DNA from: an uncultured Ruminococcus sp.
Lineage (GTDB): Bacteria > Bacillota > Clostridia > Oscillospirales > Ruminococcaceae
NCBI GenBank assembly: GCA_947627275.1
Contig: CANQVK010000006.1
Coordinates: 39,455-103,454 of the forward strand
Direction: 5' to 3'
Length of the DNA stretch: 64,000 bases
This document shows, piece after piece, positions 59,254 to 64,000 of the stretch. The position numbers and the translations under genes are program-made. The first letter of the stretch is position 1, and the number at the start of each line of letters is the position of its first letter. The notes under the pieces were generated by a model. That model ran no database searches. It saw only the letters and a program-made list of their open reading frames with translations, and had not been told where the DNA came from.

Positions 59254-59392
59254 TATACTATAGCAAACGACAAAATATTTTGTCGTTTGCTATTTGCCGA
59301 TCCGCACGTAGCGAACGTTAGTGAGCGAATGTGCGAGGCAATTAAAATCAAAATTATAGTGAACGTCAAATTTATTTTGACGTTCACTATAA
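59254..59392. repeat. Two-hairpin intergenic element
   Basis: atagcaaacgacaaaa-tattttgtcgtttgctat; central GCACgtagcg...GTGC; atagtgaacgtcaaat-ttattttgacgttcactat. Confidence 0.75.
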
Positions 59393-59482
59393 TTATGCCA
59401 TAAAAAATAAGATGTGTCAAGTGTTTTAAATAGAAATCACGGATCGCTTTATGAAATCCGTGATCTTTATTTTTTAGTACTA

Positions 59483-60235
59483 TTACTCGACCTCTGCTTT
59501 GAACTGCGGCATAAGCTGTAGCTTGTGAAGACCGTTTCTGTGCATTCGGTCGATTTTTTGTTTAAGTTCGGGGTTTGACGATAGGTCGTCAAGTCCCCTG
59601 ATGTAGCGGTCAAGCTCGGCATAGGTGAAACCGAGGTTTTCCTCGTCGGTTTTGCCGCACAGACCGTCAATGGGTACTTTATGAACAAGTCTTTCGGGAA
59701 GTCCGAGATAGTCGCCTATTTGAAGAATTTCCGTGACCGTAAGCGATGAAAGCGGTGAGAAATCGCCTGCCGCATCGCCGTGTTTTGTTGAATAGCCGAC
59801 CCAGTCCTCAGAAAGATTGCATGTATTGACCACACGACCTCCCACACAGGCAGCAACAGCATACAGCGTAGTCATGCGGATGCGTGGAGGAGTATTTATT
59901 ACAGCCTGAGAATTCATAAGAATATGGCTTTCGATCTCTTTTGTGAAGGCTTCGACTGTACTTCCGATATTTATGATATAGTGCGGTATACCCAAGGTCT
60001 GGACAAGGAGCTTACTGCAATCAATATCAGGCTGCTCACCCTTTGGCATAAGTACGCCGATAACTCTGTCTTTGCCGAGAGCTTTAACGCATACCGCTGC
60101 TGCAACGGAGCTGTCCTTTCCGCCTGAAATACCTATAACAGCCTTAGTATCGGGAGAAGCGGAAGTCTCAAAGTAATTTTTTACCCAGCCGATAAGTTCG
60201 GCGGTAATTTTTTCAACGTTGAAATTGTAGCTCAT
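59483..60235 (-). CDS. nadE: NAD+ synthetase (NH3-dependent type)
   Basis: GISGGKDSSVAAAVCVKALG, GDAAGDFSPLSSLTVTEIL. Confidence 0.95.
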   Translation of the reverse strand: MSYNFNVEKITAELIGWVKNYFETSASPDTKAVIGISGGKDSSVAAAVCVKALGKDRVIGVLMPKGEQPDIDCSKLLVQTLGIPHYIINIGSTVEAFTKEIESHILMNSQAVINTPPRIRMTTLYAVAACVGGRVVNTCNLSEDWVGYSTKHGDAAGDFSPLSSLTVTEILQIGDYLGLPERLVHKVPIDGLCGKTDEENLGFTYAELDRYIRGLDDLSSNPELKQKIDRMHRNGLHKLQLMPQFKAEVE

Positions 60236-60259
60236 AAAATACCTCCATAGGGTATATAG

Positions 60260-61168
60260 TTATTTGGTAAGATCCTTTATCATAGCGTCAAATACAGGGA
60301 AATCCTTATCGTAGACCTCCTGCATATCTTCCTTGTCAGCATTCATAAGATCCTGAGGAGCGCGTATCGCCATGAACCAATCATCTGTTACCGCGCTTTT
60401 TTCAATACCGAGCCTGTCGGCGAGAGTTGAATCCGAAAGCATGAACCTGTCTTTTTCAATAAGCTCGTTATCCGAATATATCTGCGATAGATCGGTGAAA
60501 ATACCGTCTGCCGACATAATATCCGCCGCCATATTATTTCCGATAACTATAACACCCTCTGCCGCTTGAAGCTCGGCTGTAAGCTTTGTATGAACGCCGT
60601 TGGTATAATCCTTTGTTTCTATACCCGTATAGGGTATATAGTAAACCGCCGCTTCGACTTTTCCGTTTCCGTTGAAATCCTCGCAAAACGATTCAACGTA
60701 CCCTTTTAAATCGCCTTCTTCAGCGATCTCATTGCTTTCGCCTATTACCAGAACGACTATATCGGGGCGAGGCTTTGTAATAAGGTTGTAAGAAAGGAAA
60801 ACAGCTATTGCTGTGAAAACCGTTCCTATTCCGAGCCACCATTTATTATGGTAAAAGAAATTAACGATTTTCTGTCGGAGAGTCAGTTTGATTTCTTCCT
60901 CATGCTCCTCATGAATAGTTTCGCTTTCTTCAATAACTCCTTGTTTGAGCCTTATAAGCTCCAGCCGCTCGGCTTCAAGACGTTTGTCACGCGCCTCTGC
61001 GGCTTTTTTTTTCCGTTCGGCAAGCTTTTTTTCAAGCTCTTCTTGTTTTTGTCGGGCTTCTTCAGCGGCTTTTTCGCGCATTTCACGGTTAGCCTCAAAA
61101 ACGCTTTTTGAAATGTGAAGTTTATCGTCCTCTGATACGGGCGTTTTTTTGCTGTCTTTATTCTTCAT
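60260..61168 (-). CDS. Single-TM protein with N-terminal charged coiled coil
   Basis: KAAEEARQKQEELEKKLAERKKKAAEARDKR; TM WWLGIGTVFTAIAVFLSYNLI. Confidence 0.55.
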   Translation of the reverse strand: MKNKDSKKTPVSEDDKLHISKSVFEANREMREKAAEEARQKQEELEKKLAERKKKAAEARDKRLEAERLELIRLKQGVIEESETIHEEHEEEIKLTLRQKIVNFFYHNKWWLGIGTVFTAIAVFLSYNLITKPRPDIVVLVIGESNEIAEEGDLKGYVESFCEDFNGNGKVEAAVYYIPYTGIETKDYTNGVHTKLTAELQAAEGVIVIGNNMAADIMSADGIFTDLSQIYSDNELIEKDRFMLSDSTLADRLGIEKSAVTDDWFMAIRAPQDLMNADKEDMQEVYDKDFPVFDAMIKDLTK

Positions 61169-62783
61169 TATCTTCTTTTTCGGGACGTCCGCTGTTAGCT
61201 GGAATTGGCTTCATGGTCGGGAAAAGAAGTACGTCGCGAATTGATGCGCTGTCGGTCAGCAGCATAACAAGTCTGTCAAGACCGAAGCCGAGACCGCCCG
61301 TGGGAGGCATACCGTATTCGAGCGCTGTAACAAAATCCTCATCGACCTCAGCGTTTGCTCCTTGCGCTCTTTTTGCTTCGACCTGCTTTACGAAACGTTC
61401 CTTCTGGTCTATTGGGTCGTTGAGTTCTGAAAACGCGTTGCCCATTTCACGGCAGTATATAAAGTACTCGAAACGTTCGGTGAATGCGGGATCAGAGGGC
61501 TTTCTCTTTGCAAGAGGAGAATTTTCAACAGGATAGTCATAGATGATAGTCGGCTGGATGAGTTTTTCCTCAACGAAAGCGTCAAAGAAAGCAAGAAGAA
61601 CATGACCCTTGGTAGCGGCGTCGCCTTCTTCGACCTCAACGCCCTTTTCATTAGCGCATGCACGGGCAGCTGCGTCGTCTGTCCAGTCGTTGTAATCAAC
61701 GCCTGCATATTTCTTGACGGCTTCTATCATTGTAAGACGCTCCCACGGCTTTCCGAGGTCTATCTCAATGCCCTGATAGGTGATTTTTGAGGTACCGCAT
61801 ACATTTTCTGCTATTGTGCGGTACATATTTTCGATAAGATCCATCATGCCTATATAATCGGTGTAAGCCTGATACATCTCAACGGTTGTGAACTCGGGGT
61901 TATGGGAAGTATCCATACCCTCGTTGCGGAAGATTCGTCCGACCTCGTATACTCTGTCGAATCCGCCTACGATAAGCCTTTTAAGGTACAGCTCCGTTTC
62001 GATGCGGAGGTACATTTCCATATTGAGCGTGTTGTGGTGGGTTATAAAGGGACGTGCAGACGCGCCGATCTCAAGAGTATGAAGAACGGGCGTATCTACC
62101 TCAAGGTATCCGAGACTGTCAAGATAATTTCTTACCTCTCGGATTATACGACTTCTTTTTACAAAAGTATCTTTTACCTCGGGATTGACGATAAGATCAA
62201 CATAACGCTGACGGTAACGAGTGTCCTGATCTTTTAAGCCGTGCCATTTTTCGGGCAGGGGGAGCAGAGACTTTGAAAGGAGCTGTATCTTCTGCGCATG
62301 GATAGAAATTTCGCCCTTTCGGGTTCTGAAAACAAATCCCTCAACGCCGATAATATCGCCTATATCCCATTTTTTCTTAAACTCCTTGAAAAGGTCTGCG
62401 CCAACATCGTTTGAACGGACATAAACCTGAATTCGGTCGGTATTGTCACGAACGTCTATAAAGTTAGCCTTTCCCATATCGCGCCAACTCATGATACGTC
62501 CGGCAATGCGGATAATATTGCCGTTGAGAGTTTCAAGACCTGCTTTAACGGCATCTTCGTCACCGTTGGCGGCAGCAACGATCTCAGCTTCTTTGGCTTC
62601 GTATTCGGCTTTAAGATCGGCTGCTTTTCCCGTAACTTCGTATTTTGTGGTCTGATAGGGGTCAAAGCCGCCTTCACGAAGAGAGGCGAGCTTATCGAGA
62701 CGATCCTTTTTTAGAATATTTATATCCTGCTCCTCAGTTGAAGCGAGGGGCGCATTGTTCTGATTTTCGCTCATATGAATCAT
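61158..62783 (-). CDS. lysS: Lysyl-tRNA synthetase (class II)
   Basis: QRYVDLIVNPEVKDTFVKRS, FRNEGMDTSHNPEFT, GLGFGLDRLVMLLT. Confidence 0.97.
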   Translation of the reverse strand: MIHMSENQNNAPLASTEEQDINILKKDRLDKLASLREGGFDPYQTTKYEVTGKAADLKAEYEAKEAEIVAAANGDEDAVKAGLETLNGNIIRIAGRIMSWRDMGKANFIDVRDNTDRIQVYVRSNDVGADLFKEFKKKWDIGDIIGVEGFVFRTRKGEISIHAQKIQLLSKSLLPLPEKWHGLKDQDTRYRQRYVDLIVNPEVKDTFVKRSRIIREVRNYLDSLGYLEVDTPVLHTLEIGASARPFITHHNTLNMEMYLRIETELYLKRLIVGGFDRVYEVGRIFRNEGMDTSHNPEFTTVEMYQAYTDYIGMMDLIENMYRTIAENVCGTSKITYQGIEIDLGKPWERLTMIEAVKKYAGVDYNDWTDDAAARACANEKGVEVEEGDAATKGHVLLAFFDAFVEEKLIQPTIIYDYPVENSPLAKRKPSDPAFTERFEYFIYCREMGNAFSELNDPIDQKERFVKQVEAKRAQGANAEVDEDFVTALEYGMPPTGGLGFGLDRLVMLLTDSASIRDVLLFPTMKPIPANSGRPEKEDNEE

Positions 62784-62786
62784 CCT

Positions 62787-63254
62787 TTACTTAGTAATAT
62801 CTATAACTTCAAAACGCAGCTCTCCTACAGGAGCTTCCACTACGAACGTATCGCCGACCTTTTTTTTCATAGCAGCCTTTCCGATAGGCGATTCATCGGA
62901 AATTTTGCCGTTTTTTATGTCAACGTGATTTGTGCCGACGATCTCAAAGGTCTCGGTCTTATCTGTTCCGACACGTTTTATTTTGATGATAGAACCCATA
63001 CCGATCTCATCGACAGAGATATTTGAATCCTCGATGATCTCAGCGTTATCCACGGTATATTGAAGCTCTGCTATCTGGGCTTCAAGGATAGCCTGTTCGT
63101 TTTTAGCTTCATCGTATTCGGCGTTTTCGGAGAGGTCTCCGTATGAACGTGCAACTTTAAGTCTTTCCGCAACTTCTTTACGTTTATTGATTTTAAGGTC
63201 ATCAAGTTCCAGCACCAGTTTTTCGTAGTTAGATCTTGACATCTGCTTACCCAT
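62787..63254 (-). CDS. greA: Transcription elongation factor GreA
   Basis: ARSYGDLSENAEYDEAKNEQ; SPIGKAAMKKKVGDTFVVEAP. Confidence 0.97.
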   Translation of the reverse strand: MGKQMSRSNYEKLVLELDDLKINKRKEVAERLKVARSYGDLSENAEYDEAKNEQAILEAQIAELQYTVDNAEIIEDSNISVDEIGMGSIIKIKRVGTDKTETFEIVGTNHVDIKNGKISDESPIGKAAMKKKVGDTFVVEAPVGELRFEVIDITK

Positions 63255-63506
63255 AAAAAACACTCCTTCTGTTAAGGGCGGGATCATCGGAGATAGCGTC
63301 TGTACCGCTGTCTTTCCGCTTCTGCCGCATATTAAAATACATATTTATTATTATACCTGATTTTGGTCGGCTTGTCAAGAGTGAAATTTTTTTAAGTTTC
63401 TCCAAAAATCACTGCCAAGCAAGCGAAACACTATCATTGCGAGGAAAAAGAAAGAGAGCTGACCGTCCCAAGAAATGTGGCTGAAATATAAAAACGGAGG
63501 AATCCG

Positions 63507-63696
63507 ATGGCTGAATTGCGGACGAAAATTAAGGAATACAGAGCCAAATTCAACATGAGAGCTGACAGGCGTGCGCCGTGAAACAATTATTCGGCTCGAA
63601 AAGGGACAGTATAATCTATCTCTCAGGCTTGCAATGGATATTGCACATATTTTTGGTACAACGGTAGAAGGGATTTTCTTCTTTAATGGTATATAG
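63507..63696 (+). pseudogene. Frameshifted XRE-family HTH gene
   Basis: MAELRTKIKEYRAKFNM in one frame, then ELTGVRRETIIRLEKGQYNLSLRLAMDIAHIFGTTVEGIFFFNGI* in another. Confidence 0.75.
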
Positions 63697-64000
63697 AAAT
63701 AACTATAGGCTGTCTTAATATATTTATACTATCTCGTCCGAATTGGACGGGATTTTTTTATTTGTACAAAGATAGTAGATTTATACGCAAAGGAATAAAT
63801 GGTAGAATATATCAACAAGAAAATCAAATATATCATGTCAAAATGTTGAGAGAAACGACTTAGGTTCTTGACTTTATGATTAAAATAGGTTATAATAGTA
63901 TAAAGAGGATATTTTTAATGATTATACTATAAATGAGCATTCAAAAAAAATGCACAAAAACTAAGGACAGCAGCTCCAAAATGAGTTATAATGTAAGTGT

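Overview
This 64 kb window is a low-to-moderate GC Firmicutes (Clostridia) chromosome segment. A dockerin-bearing GH9 cellulase with CBM3 suggests a Ruminococcus-like lineage, but that placement is inference. Most of it is housekeeping: glgA, pcrA, pyk, metY, a Na+-pumping decarboxylase operon, pgi, rpmF, der-plsY-gpsA, gltX, a divergent metG, a Bce-type two-component/ABC cassette, nfo, nadE, lysS, greA. The main result is a split sigK gene. The N-terminal half (about 53169-53504, minus) and C-terminal half (43700-44067, minus) are separated by a ~9.12 kb element bounded near 44068 and 53186. A SpoIVCA-like large serine recombinase abuts the C-terminal half. Conceptual excision at a shared AA restores ...ATYASRCIE|NEILMNFRAAKK... 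in frame, which is the canonical SigK sequence at that point. I read this as a compact skin element that also carries a rolling-circle HUH Rep-like protein, a Ser/Thr kinase and several HTH proteins. Other notable observations: a family of ~90-160 bp palindromic MITE-like elements with a conserved core and diverged but self-complementary arms; two neighbouring D,D-carboxypeptidase-family genes (VanY-like and S11-like) that have each lost catalytic residues; an unlisted 50-aa membrane microprotein translationally coupled between bceA- and bceB-like genes; a likely ACG start codon in a DUF512 gene; an AsnB-like protein lacking its glutaminase nucleophile; and a cohesin-like lipoprotein near the dockerin cellulase. 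No rRNA, tRNA or CRISPR array was recognised. All family calls come from reading motifs by eye; no database search was run.
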